DNA of 64,000 bases, taken from the NCBI GenBank assembly GCA_030524345.1, contig JAUNGP010000003.1, positions 67,775 through 131,774 of the forward strand, in the 5' to 3' direction. The translations under genes and the position numbers were made by a program. A model generated the notes under the pieces. It was not told the DNA's origin. It did no database searches and worked only from the letters and a program-made list of their open reading frames with translations. This document shows positions 26,197-35,557 of this stretch, piece by piece. The stretch's first letter is position 1, and each line of letters starts with the position of its first letter. This DNA is from Clostridia bacterium. Its GTDB lineage: Bacteria; Bacillota; Clostridia; TANB77; CAG-465.

Positions 26197-26818
26197 TCAT
26201 TTTTCATTATGAAAATATAATTCGACTTGTTCTTTTATAGCAAATTGTAACATTTCAATTGTTCCGTCTTGATGCACATGATTCATATCTTTTAAAACGC
26301 TATTAGGAAACAAATTCTTCAAGTCTTTTGCATAATAACTCCATCTCGAGGTATCTCATAGTTCATCAAAACATATTCATTATTTTCTTTTGTCAGTTCT
26401 ATTTTATATGGTATAGAAGATCCTGAGTTTTGTTTAATTTCATTATTTTCTTCATAATATGTTTCCATTACAATCCAGGCATAAACAAATATCTTGTTTT
26501 CCTCTTCACTAATTAAATATGTTCTCTTCGTTTTATTAATTTTCCTGTTTGTTTCATTCATTGTATTTAAACTATTTTCTTCTAGCCTATTCTGATATTC
26601 CTCTTTTTTTATTCTTTCACCACTTAATAATTCATTAATCGTTAACCCAGTTCATCACATAATGGTTTAAGTAATGTATAATCTGGCATAGTTTTTCCAT
26701 TTTCCCAACGACTAACTGATTTATCAGTTACACCCAAATTTTCTGCTAACTGTTCTTGTGTCATATTTTTTTCTTTCCTCAGTTCTCTGATGAATAACCC
26801 TATTTTTTCTTGATTCAT
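26197..26818 (-). pseudogene. XRE-type HTH protein with C-terminal domain, two frameshifts
   Basis: From ATG 26818 (GGAGG before it) the frame reads a complete HTH (GLFIRELRKEKNMTQEQLAE, VTDKSVSRWENGKTMPD) and stops at LCDELG near 26646. One base later the next frame continues as LTINELLSGERIKKEEY and then the segment IFVYAWIVMETYYEENNEI to PRDG near 26335. A second one-base shift continues as SYYAKDLKNLFP and ends HVHQDGTIEMLQFAIKEQVELYFHNEK at 26197. Both shifts restore family-like sequence, so one ancestral gene has two indels. Sequencing error is possible. Confidence 0.75.
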
Positions 26819-26971
26819 CAATAATCCCTCCTTTATTTCATTTTATACCTTTCATATGTATCATTTACAGGACATATCCTGAGAATTACGAAAAAACAGA
26901 TAGACAAAACATGAGAATTAGAAAATTTTTACCATTTTGCATGAATATAATTTATACACCTTACTAACTTA

Positions 26972-27646
26972 TTATATAACTGACTTTCTGTTATAATCCG
27001 TTATATTACTGCCTAACTTTTCATACAACTCTCTTACTCTAATTTCCTTGTTATAAATTGCCTTTAACTCTCTATCAGTTACTCCTACAAATTCTACAAA
27101 ACAAACCTTTCCATTTGGTGTTTCAATTTCATGGAATGTATCATCAGGTAATGTAATAAACCCTGTAATATTTGATTTTCTATTACAATCAATTCCCTCT
27201 GTTTGTCTTGTATATACATATTCAAAAGAATTGAATAATTCTCCTTTTGAAAAAGTAATTCTGGCAATAGACTGTAAGATACCGCATACACATCTTATTT
27301 CATCTTCTTCATTTTCATATTTGTCTTTTTTCAACTTAAAGGTAAATTCCATCCCATATCCGCTTACTTCTTTTATATCCGACTCTTTATCATATAATTC
27401 AGATAAACCATAAGTAACAAAATGCCAATAATTTCCACCATCATAAACACTAATTCCATCCAATGGATCATTCCCCCCTAATCTATAACTAATAATTGGA
27501 TGATAATGTTTAGGATTCTTTTGATTTGGGTATGCTCTTTCACATTCTGCTGTAATAGCATCCCACCCTAATGCACTGATTTCTTCCTCCTCTTTCTTTT
27601 TATTAATATTTTCGTTCTGTTTTTTTAATTGATCCAATATTCCCAT
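26972..27646 (-). CDS. suppressor-of-fused (SUFU) domain protein
   Basis: A 224-residue protein. After a charged 28-residue start (KKQNENINKKKEEEE) comes the SUFU domain: GWDAITAECERAYPNQ, then SYRLGGNDPLDGISVY, YWHFVTYGLSELY and GYGMEFTFKL. Bacterial SUFU proteins are thought to act as immunity or partner-binding proteins, by analogy to polymorphic toxin systems; eukaryotic SUFU regulates Hedgehog signalling. No toxin gene is adjacent. The start has AAAGGGAG. It stands alone. Confidence 0.9.
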   Translation of the reverse strand: MGILDQLKKQNENINKKKEEEEISALGWDAITAECERAYPNQKNPKHYHPIISYRLGGNDPLDGISVYDGGNYWHFVTYGLSELYDKESDIKEVSGYGMEFTFKLKKDKYENEEDEIRCVCGILQSIARITFSKGELFNSFEYVYTRQTEGIDCNRKSNITGFITLPDDTFHEIETPNGKVCFVEFVGVTDRELKAIYNKEIRVRELYEKLGSNITDYNRKSVI

Positions 27647-27709
27647 GCTTTCATCTCCCTTTCAAACTGAATATTTTATGATAAATCTATTATACACTAA
27701 AAATGAGAA

Positions 27710-27735
27710 AAAGAATAGTATATCAACTATTCTTT
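27710..27735 (-). terminator. terminator after small membrane protein
   Basis: Stem AAAGAATAGT/ACTATTCTTT with a 6-base loop and T-run on the minus strand. It closely matches the hairpin at 23442, including the adjacent promoter-like TTTTTAGTGTATAAT. Confidence 0.75.
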
Positions 27736-27747
27736 CAAATCTAATGA

Positions 27748-27909
27748 CTATTTATCCTTATTTGATGGTTTTACTAGATATAGGCATCCTATACAACCCC
27801 AAGCACAACCCAAAATTAAATTGATTACTTGGCGACCAATAAAATATACAATTAAAAAACAAATTGCTGCACAAAAGGCAAGTATAGCAGGTATTTTTTT
27901 CTGATTCAT
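27748..27909 (-). CDS. small membrane protein (53 aa)
   Basis: A short gene: ATG 27909 lies 7 bases from AAGGAGGA and the frame encodes 53 residues ending at TAG. The peptide starts MNQKKIPAIL, then has two hydrophobic stretches with four cysteines (LAFCAAICFLIVYFIG and ILGCAWGCIGCLYL). It ends with a basic KPSNKDK. It fits the size and layout of small two-helix membrane proteins. It follows the ABC exporter genes by about 55 bases on the same strand. Confidence 0.6.
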   Translation of the reverse strand: MNQKKIPAILAFCAAICFLIVYFIGRQVINLILGCAWGCIGCLYLVKPSNKDK

Positions 27910-27963
27910 TTTCATTCCTCCTTAAAATATACATCAATACACTAACTAAATCGTGTTTTTCTT

Positions 27964-29112
27964 CTATCCTATTTTTTGCTTTCTTTTCGAAACAATATTT
28001 GAAAGAATAACAAATATTACGGAAAACACCACAATAATTATCATGTTTGTAATAATAGGTCTCATCGCTTCTATACTAAAAGTCTCTAATTTTGCAATCA
28101 TCTCATTACTACTGATATAATAGTATGTTGGTAAAATATGTGCAACTTTTAACACTGAGTCCGGTAAAAACTCCATCGGTACAAATGCACCACATAAAAA
28201 GCTTGATCCTAATGCTATTACATTTACAATACCATTAATTGCATTTTTATTATTTACTAAATTTCCTATTAAAAAGGCGATTGTAAGGCCACAAATAGTA
28301 AACACAAACGCATTAGCAATATATACTAGTCCATGCATTGTAAACATAACATTGCCTACTAGTATAATACTAAGTAATACATAAAACATCCATAAAACAA
28401 TTGCAAATAAACTATTGGATAATAGTAAATCTCTATTATATTTCTTGTAATTCATACTACTGATTACGGTCCTTTTCTTTATCTTATCTGATTGAAAACT
28501 TGATAAGATCAGACAAATTACATAAACGCAACCAGCAAGAATACTATAACTTGCAAAATTATAATAAAAGGTAGCTTTAGATAGGTTATCCGTATCCAAA
28601 CTAGATGTTATCTCTACTTCTGCTTGTTTCTCTAGTGTATTATTAATTTTACTGATTAATTCTTCTTCTGTATCTACTACATCTTTGTATATATTTGCTA
28701 CCTTGATATATCTTGAAAGTATCATTTCTGCAAGAGAAGCTTGATAGTCTCCAGTACTTTTAATTTCAATTTTTGGATCTTTTCCATTAAAAAAATCTTC
28801 ACCATAATTTTTAGGAATATAAATAATATAATTAACATCTCTATAAAATAAAGCATCATTTATTTTTTCTTCATCATTTTCAATGTCTATTATATTACTA
28901 TTTTCGCTTATATACTGAATTAAATTATTGGTAAGCGGATTTTTCGTATCATTATTAACAATGAAAATATCTGGCTTACTAGAAACAAAAGCAGTACTTG
29001 TATCACTTGTTTTCATATTAAATCCACCAAACGCAACTAAAATTACAGTGTATAAAATGATAGGAACAATACATGCCTTTAATACCTTTAAAAAAGTTCT
29101 AAATACTGTCAT
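27964..29112 (-). CDS. ABC-2 type exporter permease
   Basis: A 382-residue permease: first helix near residue 15-30, a large extracytoplasmic loop (about 50-180), then five more helices (from about 182). This is the ABC-2/YhgE-Pip like export topology. It overlaps the preceding permease gene by 14 bases and is the last gene of a TetR-ATPase-permease-permease operon, so the exporter is probably a heterodimer of two permeases with one ATPase type. Substrate unknown. Confidence 0.87.
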   Translation of the reverse strand: MTVFRTFLKVLKACIVPIILYTVILVAFGGFNMKTSDTSTAFVSSKPDIFIVNNDTKNPLTNNLIQYISENSNIIDIENDEEKINDALFYRDVNYIIYIPKNYGEDFFNGKDPKIEIKSTGDYQASLAEMILSRYIKVANIYKDVVDTEEELISKINNTLEKQAEVEITSSLDTDNLSKATFYYNFASYSILAGCVYVICLILSSFQSDKIKKRTVISSMNYKKYNRDLLLSNSLFAIVLWMFYVLLSIILVGNVMFTMHGLVYIANAFVFTICGLTIAFLIGNLVNNKNAINGIVNVIALGSSFLCGAFVPMEFLPDSVLKVAHILPTYYYISSNEMIAKLETFSIEAMRPIITNMIIIVVFSVIFVILSNIVSKRKQKIG

Positions 29113-30289
29113 ATTGTTGCCTCCTTAAACTAAATATAGAAATCCCTATCATTACCAGAGAAAAGATAAAAAGACTTGCTATATTAAAATAATATCTATC
29201 TAAAGTATCATAATAATATAACGAATAAAATCCATCTGTTATCATACTAGCAGGATTTAATTTATTAATAATAGGTATATTTTTATCTACGATATACTTC
29301 ATAGTAATTCCCATCATACCAGATAAGAAACAACCAACCATTGTTACGGCAATCACAATACCAGTCTTTGCATTATCATTTGTTTTAAAAACACATGCAA
29401 TCACAATACCAAGTGATAATCCTGCTAAGCAACCTACTAATGCTAACAGAATAATAAGCAATAAATTTTCACCATAATCGACTTTCAATATCAATATTGT
29501 ATAAAGAAATAACAATGCAACTCCGATAATTTGTGTAATATAGCTTGCAAGAACACTACTAAAGATTAACTTTCCTTTAGAAGTAGGACTGACGGCAACC
29601 CTTTTGCCATTACTGCTCATATTTGCTAAGTTTTGATTAACGGATACCATGCCAAGGATCCCCCCATATAAACATGCCATGGCAATCAAAGTATAATATT
29701 CTATCATAGTATAGCTTAGATTTGCACTAGATATATTCTCGATATTTGTACTACCTTCCTTTGTCATTTCTATTACTTTTTGATATACACTTGCATAAAT
29801 TGAATTAAGATTACTAGCTTCAACAGGATTTTTCTCTATTTCTTGTCTGAACTCATATTCTGCTACATTTCTCATTGTTTCTTCTGTTTGCGTAATTTCT
29901 TCTGTAACATATTTTAAAATTGTTTCATCAATACCGCTTGTCTTAACTACTACTTTCGGTTCATCTTCAAGTATTAAATAACCTATTATTTTATCTTCAT
30001 CAAGTAAATTTTTGGCCTCTTTTTCTGTAACATACACTGTATTAAAGAGTCTATCTTCACTTTCTTTATCACTTAATACTTTAAATGTTTCTTTGAAAGC
30101 AAAATTTTGATTAAAATTTTCATTTTCAACAATAGCAATATCTATAATATCTAACTTTTCATTTTTTTCAATGTTTGAAAATGCCATCTTGAAAAAAGTT
30201 CCAAGTATGATTGGAAAGGCAAAAGTCCAAAATATTAGCATTTTATTTTTAAAGAGAGTTTTTAGAGCATATTTAAAATTATGTATCAT
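29099..30289 (-). CDS. ABC-2 type exporter permease
   Basis: A 396-residue permease paralogous in layout to the next gene: one helix (about 18-36), a long extracytoplasmic region (about 40-195) and five C-terminal helices. The start codon overlaps the ATPase stop (TGATG), showing translational coupling. Together with the ATPase it forms a drug or peptide exporter of the ABC-2 class. Confidence 0.87.
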   Translation of the reverse strand: MIHNFKYALKTLFKNKMLIFWTFAFPIILGTFFKMAFSNIEKNEKLDIIDIAIVENENFNQNFAFKETFKVLSDKESEDRLFNTVYVTEKEAKNLLDEDKIIGYLILEDEPKVVVKTSGIDETILKYVTEEITQTEETMRNVAEYEFRQEIEKNPVEASNLNSIYASVYQKVIEMTKEGSTNIENISSANLSYTMIEYYTLIAMACLYGGILGMVSVNQNLANMSSNGKRVAVSPTSKGKLIFSSVLASYITQIIGVALLFLYTILILKVDYGENLLLIILLALVGCLAGLSLGIVIACVFKTNDNAKTGIVIAVTMVGCFLSGMMGITMKYIVDKNIPIINKLNPASMITDGFYSLYYYDTLDRYYFNIASLFIFSLVMIGISIFSLRRQQYDSI

Positions 30290-31227
30290 CAGTCACGAAG
30301 TTCCTTACCTGTAAGCTCTAAAAATACATCATTTAACGTTGGTCTTTCAGAATAAATTTTATTATATTTTATACTCTCTTTTTTTAAATAATCCATTAAC
30401 TCCACTAAGTTATTTTTGCCTTTTTTGTATGTAACTAATAAAATGTGATTCATATATAATACCTCATCCACATTTTTTAATGCTTTTAATTCCTCTATAT
30501 ATTTATGATCTAGCTCCATTACTTCTACACTTACTTTTTCCTCTATTTTAGCAAGCTCTTTTAATTCATCCGTAGTCCCACTTGCAATAATTTTTCCCTT
30601 ATCTATGATAATGACTCTATCACAAAGTATTTCTACCTCTTCCATATAATGTGTAGTATAAACAATTGTTGCACCACCATCTCTTAATTTCTTAATTCCA
30701 TCTAATATATTATTTCTGCTTTGTGGATCTACTGCTACCGTTGGTTCATCCAAAAAGATCAACTTAGGTTTATGAGCAATACCACAAGCAATATTTAATC
30801 TTCTTAATAAACCACCTGAAAGTTGTTTAGGATAAAATTTTTTAAAATCATTTAACCCTACTAAATCAATGGCATCATCAATATATTTTACTCTTGTACT
30901 TTTTTCATGAATGTATAATCCGCAAAAATAATCAATATTATCATATACAGTAAGCTCATCAAATACGGCTACATCTTGAAATACAACACCGATATCTCTT
31001 TTGATATCATAAGCATTTGGCCTCATCTCTTTTCCAAATATTTTGATACTTCCATGACTGAACTTAAGTAGTGATAAAATACTATTTATGGTAGTAGTCT
31101 TACCACTTCCATTTGGTCCAAGTAGTCCTAAAATCTCACCCTCATAAACTTCAAATGATAAGTCATCTACTGCTTTTAAAGTTTTATATTCTTTTGTAAG
31201 ATTTTTAACCTCAATCACATTTTTCAA
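30289..31227 (-). CDS. ABC transporter ATP-binding protein
   Basis: About 312 residues. It has Walker A GPNGSGKTT (about 40-48), the Q-loop VFQDVAVFDEL, signature LSGGLLRRL, Walker B LIFLDEPT and the switch His (TTHYMEE). The C-terminal ~90 residues form a DrrA-like extension. I choose TTG 31227 as the start because GGAGG lies 7 bases before it and it overlaps the TetR stop (TTGA); a further upstream ATG would lie inside TetR without a proper site. Confidence 0.92.
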   Translation of the reverse strand: MKNVIEVKNLTKEYKTLKAVDDLSFEVYEGEILGLLGPNGSGKTTTINSILSLLKFSHGSIKIFGKEMRPNAYDIKRDIGVVFQDVAVFDELTVYDNIDYFCGLYIHEKSTRVKYIDDAIDLVGLNDFKKFYPKQLSGGLLRRLNIACGIAHKPKLIFLDEPTVAVDPQSRNNILDGIKKLRDGGATIVYTTHYMEEVEILCDRVIIIDKGKIIASGTTDELKELAKIEEKVSVEVMELDHKYIEELKALKNVDEVLYMNHILLVTYKKGKNNLVELMDYLKKESIKYNKIYSERPTLNDVFLELTGKELRD

Positions 31228-31802
31228 TTTTCTTCCTCCTTCTCTTTCCATTGATATCCTCTAAGCATTTCAATTACAGTACTACTTAAAAGATTATCTA
31301 TTTCATCATCTGTAAATTCTACTGTTTTGGTTGCAACTAGACACGCAATTCCATGTGTAAATATCCAAACCTTAACGTGAAAATCCTTCTGATCTTCATA
31401 AGGGAGTCCTAATATTTTTTGCCCAGCTTTTACAACACCTTCTCCCATTGCATCAGCCATCACAAAATTTTTAACATTTAGATTCGTTTTTTGCATAAAA
31501 ATAATCTTAAAAAATTCTGGATAATCCCTTGCAAACTTGATATATGACATTCCCATTGCTTTATATGGGTTCTCAGAATCCATACCACTCATCATGTACG
31601 CTTGATATTGATTATATATTTTCTCATAAACTGCACGATTTACTTCCTCCATGCTAGCAAAGTTATGAAAAATAGGCTGTACAGAAGAATTTAACTCTTT
31701 TGCAATTCTTCTTGCATTCACATTTTCAAACCCTTCATTTTTTACGATTTCATATGCTATATCTATAATATCTTCCCTTTTAAACTTTCTTAATGGTGGC
31801 AT
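31224..31802 (-). CDS. TetR-family transcriptional regulator
   Basis: A 192-residue protein with an N-terminal helix-turn-helix (KREDIIDIAYEIVKNEGFENVNARRIAKELNSS covers about 9-40) and a helical ligand-binding domain. It heads the ABC exporter operon and probably represses it in the absence of the exported compound. Palindromic sites lie right upstream. Confidence 0.9.
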   Translation of the reverse strand: MPPLRKFKREDIIDIAYEIVKNEGFENVNARRIAKELNSSVQPIFHNFASMEEVNRAVYEKIYNQYQAYMMSGMDSENPYKAMGMSYIKFARDYPEFFKIIFMQKTNLNVKNFVMADAMGEGVVKAGQKILGLPYEDQKDFHVKVWIFTHGIACLVATKTVEFTDDEIDNLLSSTVIEMLRGYQWKEKEEEN

Positions 31803-31820
31803 CTTATCACTCCTCTCATT

Positions 31821-31849
31821 TATAACATTTGTTATATATCAATTGTTAT
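31821..31849. promoter_or_regulatory. candidate TetR operator pair
   Basis: TATAACATTTGTTATA (31821-31836) is a perfect inverted repeat with 7-base arms. It abuts an imperfect palindrome ATATCAATTGTTAT (31836-31849) that shares the ACAA/TTGT core. Both lie 20-47 bases upstream of the TetR start codon. Confidence 0.5.
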
Positions 31850-31867
31850 CATTATATCATTAAAAAT

Positions 31868-31896
31868 AACTTTTGTATATAAAAAATACAAAAGTT
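31868..31896 (-). terminator. terminator after amidase gene
   Basis: Stem AACTTTTGTAT/ATACAAAAGTT with a T5 run on the minus strand; located between the amidase gene and the TetR promoter region. Confidence 0.75.
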
Positions 31897-31917
31897 TCTA
31901 AAATATGATATATCACC

Positions 31918-32589
31918 TTACAAAAATTCTTTCACCTTTTCTTTGAATTCCTCTAATCTATTATCTCTTAAAATCAAATGAGGACAGTCTTTTCCTGAGA
32001 AATCATGATGTGTTTTTATAGCAGTAATATCTAGTTCATATTCTTTCATTAAATAGGCAACTAATTTAGCACCATTTTCAAAAGTTTTTTCAAAGTCACC
32101 ATCTTCATTGACACATAGTTCTATGCCAATACCATAAAAGTTTCCTACATTACTTGCTGCATGATATGCTACTTCATTATCCGGTATATGATGATATATT
32201 TCTTGATCATCAACTGTATAATGCCAAGATGTATAATCACTTGTACTACTGCTATTCAAAAATTCGGCATGATTTTTTGCCCCTGCACCCTTTTTAGAAT
32301 TGTCAGTATCATGGATCACAATATACTTGATTTTTCTCTTTGTTCCAGGTCTGGCTTTGGTACCAATTTTTACAAGTGTCGTGTTGACAGGAACTCCATA
32401 GACTACCTTTGGAAAACTAGATATTTCTGTTATATCATCTAATATAATTTCTTCATCATTAATGTCTTGTTTTGCAATTTTATGATCAAAACATAATTTA
32501 ATGATAACAATACTAACCATTAGCAAAATAGCCAATATACTTATTAAAATAATTTTTAACTGCTTGGTAATAACAATATTAATTTTCAT
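31918..32589 (-). CDS. membrane-anchored N-acetylmuramoyl-L-alanine amidase
   Basis: About 223 residues with an N-terminal anchor (about 8-30) and an amidase-2 (PGRP-like) domain. Zinc ligands are visible in YIVIHDTDN (first His, about 95), in THHDFSGKDCPH (second His and Cys) and the substrate-contacting SWHYTVDD. It cuts the lactyl-peptide bond of peptidoglycan outside the membrane. The start is ATG 32589 behind AGAGGTG. Related enzymes act in wall turnover or sporulation. Confidence 0.88.
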   Translation of the reverse strand: MKINIVITKQLKIILISILAILLMVSIVIIKLCFDHKIAKQDINDEEIILDDITEISSFPKVVYGVPVNTTLVKIGTKARPGTKRKIKYIVIHDTDNSKKGAGAKNHAEFLNSSSTSDYTSWHYTVDDQEIYHHIPDNEVAYHAASNVGNFYGIGIELCVNEDGDFEKTFENGAKLVAYLMKEYELDITAIKTHHDFSGKDCPHLILRDNRLEEFKEKVKEFL

Positions 32590-32607
32590 AATCACCTCTT
32601 TATAAAT

Positions 32608-33129
32608 CTAATCCATGGAATCCCAAAATACCATTTCTTCTAAAGTATTTCGTTTCTCATGTAAACTACTAGGAACTGAATTTGCTGATTTATACCCAAC
32701 AGGTAGCAAAGCTACTACCTCATAATGCTCTGGTATATTATATACTTCCCTTATTTTATTAGGATCAAAAGAGCCTATCCATGTTGTTCCTAGTCCTAAA
32801 CTTTCTATTTCTAGCATCATATGTGTTGCTACAATAGAAGCATCCATAGTGCCTCCATCTTTTCCATCAAATTTTCGTTTCCATGATATATTTTTATCAT
32901 AGCATACAATCATGATAACTGGAGCATTCCATCCATATGTAGTACACTGACTTAATTGTTCTAACTTCTTTGGATCTTGTAATACCAAAATCCTTTGCGA
33001 TTGATAGTTTCTTCCTGTTGGGGCAACTCTTCCAGCCTCTAAAATTTTTTCTAACTTTTCTTTTTCCACTGGTTTATCTGAAAAGCTCCTACAAGAATAT
33101 CTATTTTTAATAAGCTCTAAAAAATCCAT
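32608..33129 (-). CDS. nitroreductase-family flavoprotein
   Basis: About 173 residues with the nitroreductase pattern: a start of LELIKNRYSCRSFSDKPVE (FMN phosphate contacts), AGRVAPTGRNYQSQ and a C-terminal LLPVGYK. Such enzymes use FMN and NAD(P)H to reduce nitro compounds or quinones. The start is ATG 33129, GGAG about 10 bases upstream. The physiological substrate is unknown. Confidence 0.9.
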   Translation of the reverse strand: MDFLELIKNRYSCRSFSDKPVEKEKLEKILEAGRVAPTGRNYQSQRILVLQDPKKLEQLSQCTTYGWNAPVIMIVCYDKNISWKRKFDGKDGGTMDASIVATHMMLEIESLGLGTTWIGSFDPNKIREVYNIPEHYEVVALLPVGYKSANSVPSSLHEKRNTLEEMVFWDSMD

Positions 33130-33212
33130 ACAACGGTACTCCTTTCTCCTCTCATAATAATTATTTATCATTTTTCTTTTTCACAAATAACTTCTTTTGT
33201 TCTCTCTAAATG

Positions 33213-33785
33213 CTAATTCCAATGCTCTACGCTAGTTCTAATAACGACATTATTTTCATTTAAATATATGTGATAATAATCTCCTTCTAAGAATTCATTT
33301 TTGATAGAATAACAAATGGTACATTCCCCATTCGATTTTTCAAGTTCCTGGTCTGGTTTTCCTAAGATTTCATATATTTCACTTTTTGTCATTCCCTCAA
33401 GACAATATTTTTCTTCTAAGTCATCTAGCATAATATACCTAAATGTATGCCAAGTATCATTGCTCCATTTTTCAGATGTAAATGATTTGAAATAACAATT
33501 AATTCCAAATTTCATCATAAATAGAAAAATGAAATATATCATGATTGATATGATACCAATTAAAATAGATTTGTAAAAGTTCCTTTTTAGCATTAGTTTA
33601 CATACAAGAGGTATTATCAAAAGTATTATTGGTAAAAAAATAAAACAAATATTAAAAAGTATACTAGAAAAATCAATAATTGTTCCGACTAATACTGCAA
33701 ATATATATAAGTAAAAAAAGAATATGAAATTAACAATATAGTAGACAATTCCTAAAAAAATTTTCCATTTTCCTCCTTGAATCAT
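33213..33785 (-). CDS. membrane protein with OmlA/SmpA-like C-terminus
   Basis: A 190-residue protein with three N-terminal membrane helices (about 8-30, 36-62, 74-95) and a small soluble domain containing GMTKSEIYEILGKPDQ. This motif is typical of SmpA/OmlA- and BLIP-like folds. Its ATG overlaps the stop of the upstream gene (ATGA). Function unknown. Confidence 0.72.
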   Translation of the reverse strand: MIQGGKWKIFLGIVYYIVNFIFFFYLYIFAVLVGTIIDFSSILFNICFIFLPIILLIIPLVCKLMLKRNFYKSILIGIISIMIYFIFLFMMKFGINCYFKSFTSEKWSNDTWHTFRYIMLDDLEEKYCLEGMTKSEIYEILGKPDQELEKSNGECTICYSIKNEFLEGDYYHIYLNENNVVIRTSVEHWN

Positions 33786-34498
33786 ATTGTTCCATCTCCC
33801 GCAAACGCTTCCCCATTTTCATTGATTACCTCTATTGTATCTTCAATATAATATGGGAAAATTTCAAAAGCCTCTTTATACTCATTCGGAACAATATAGC
33901 AGCAATATATCTGCTCTTTTGGAGCTCCATTTTCTTGGCGCTCTTGCTCTGTGGGTTCAATGTATACCACTTGACCGTTTATTTTTCCTACTAATCCAAT
34001 ATACTTAGTCCCAACAGGACAATCTTCATAGCTCACATATACCATTTTAGCAAAATGGTATATATTATCTGTCTTAATATAAAACTTCTCCGTTATCTCT
34101 TCATTTAGAAGACAAGTTACTGCCCAAATGAGTTCTTGATCTGTATATCGCTGATTACTAATATATACCCCTGTAATTTGGCCATCCTCTGGTATGATGT
34201 AACTTTCCTTTACGACATAAAAATTATCCAAAAAGCTTCGTACTGCTAAAAAATTATGTTCCTTATCTTCTGGAATTTCTTTAATATCCCAAGAATCTGC
34301 CTCTCCTATTATTTTTCCTTCTTTTGTAAAGGCAAAATCAAATTTTCTATACTCTTCACCTTTAAAAATAATTCCATCCATGATTAATTTTCCACTACGA
34401 TCAATAGATAAATATTTTACAACTGTCATAGTTGCAAGCAATATAACTATTAAAATTGGAATGAAAATCAATAAAATCTTTCTCTCTTTCTTTTTCAT
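33782..34498 (-). CDS. hypothetical single-pass secreted or membrane protein
   Basis: A 238-residue protein: basic start (MKKKERK), one membrane segment (about 8-28), then an extracytoplasmic domain of beta-rich appearance. No lipobox is present. Coupled by overlap with the next membrane protein; the two may work together. No family recognised. Confidence 0.7.
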   Translation of the reverse strand: MKKKERKILLIFIPILIVILLATMTVVKYLSIDRSGKLIMDGIIFKGEEYRKFDFAFTKEGKIIGEADSWDIKEIPEDKEHNFLAVRSFLDNFYVVKESYIIPEDGQITGVYISNQRYTDQELIWAVTCLLNEEITEKFYIKTDNIYHFAKMVYVSYEDCPVGTKYIGLVGKINGQVVYIEPTEQERQENGAPKEQIYCCYIVPNEYKEAFEIFPYYIEDTIEVINENGEAFAGDGTI

Positions 34499-34581
34499 AA
34501 AAACCTTCCATATTCTTACTTATAACATATATATTATCATAAAAACTGACAATTATCAAATAATTACCTACTCTATTATAT

Positions 34582-35070
34582 TTATGATGATAGCTTTTTT
34601 ATCATATTTTGCATTCTTGTATGATAACCGCATTTAGTATAAAAATTAATAGCGCTTTCATTATATGCAAATACATCTAAACAGATATATTCACATTCTA
34701 TAGATTTAAAATAGCTTTCCAATTGATTGATAAGTACAGTACCAATTCCTTTTTCCCTTGCATTTTTACTGATGATTAGCTCTCGAATATATCCCTTTTT
34801 AGGGCATTTATAATCTAAAGAATCTTCTTCATCGTACTGATACACTTCTCCCATAATTAACCCTATCACTTTATCATTTTGAATAGCAAGAAAACATTTT
34901 CCATGATTATTTTTAACTTTTTCTAAATCGTATACAACCATTTTTTCTCTATAATCTTTACCCATTTGATCTAGATGGTCTTCATCAATAGAGATAATAT
35001 ACTCTTCTAATTCTACCAATAAGTCTTTGACCTCTTCTAAATACTTTTCTTTATATTCAATTACTTTCAT
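34582..35070 (-). CDS. GNAT-family N-acetyltransferase
   Basis: About 162 residues with the GNAT core: GLIMGEVYQY (beta4), the acetyl-CoA loop ISKNAREKGIGTVLINQLE (the R/Q-x-x-G-x-G/A pattern, about 100-118), and YNESAINFYTKCGY (motif B). The start is ATG 35070, with GGAGTG 9 bases upstream. Substrate unknown. Confidence 0.88.
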   Translation of the reverse strand: MKVIEYKEKYLEEVKDLLVELEEYIISIDEDHLDQMGKDYREKMVVYDLEKVKNNHGKCFLAIQNDKVIGLIMGEVYQYDEEDSLDYKCPKKGYIRELIISKNAREKGIGTVLINQLESYFKSIECEYICLDVFAYNESAINFYTKCGYHTRMQNMIKKLSS

Positions 35071-35197
35071 AACTTTTTTCACTCCCATTTTATTTATCAT
35101 AACATAAAGAATCATTATTATCAACTAATACTTTTAATTGCTTTATTTCATTAATATATTATTTTTCAATGATTATTTCTGTTTTCCTATCAAAAAA

Positions 35198-35226
35198 ATA
35201 GACTAATATTTTATTTCATTAGCCTA
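35198..35226 (-). terminator. terminator after DUF3781 gene
   Basis: Stem ATAG.CTAAT pairing with ATTAG.CTAT, followed by a T7 run on the minus strand. Confidence 0.7.
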
Positions 35227-35237
35227 TCATTTTTTCA

Positions 35238-35489
35238 TTATTTTTTCATCTTATGCGCAGTAATAATCGTATAATTATAAGAATTAATCGTAATTTTACA
35301 ATTATCCACTTCAGCATACCAATTCTTTCCTTTTTTATAGATATAACAATTTTCATCTAATATTTTTCTTTTACAATACAGTACAGCATCCTCATTTATT
35401 AGCTTAAGATTTTTTTTAATTCTTTTTATTCCCAGTGGAGTGGTATGAACTTGATCTAAATGATTTAGTAACTCTTCTTTCTTAACCAT
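35238..35489 (-). CDS. DUF3781-family protein
   Basis: An 83-residue protein of the DUF3781 type: LDQVHTTPLGIKRIKKNL at the start and a C-terminal beta region (NWYAEVDNCKITINSYNYTIITAH, residues about 57-80). Function unknown. It lies between the GNAT and the radical SAM gene; spacing of about 70 bases to the latter. Confidence 0.82.
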   Translation of the reverse strand: MVKKEELLNHLDQVHTTPLGIKRIKKNLKLINEDAVLYCKRKILDENCYIYKKGKNWYAEVDNCKITINSYNYTIITAHKMKK

Positions 35490-35557
35490 ATTAACCTCTA
35501 TCTTCCTTTAGCATTTTACTGCGAATTTCTTTTTGCTCTTTTTCATAATGTAATCAA

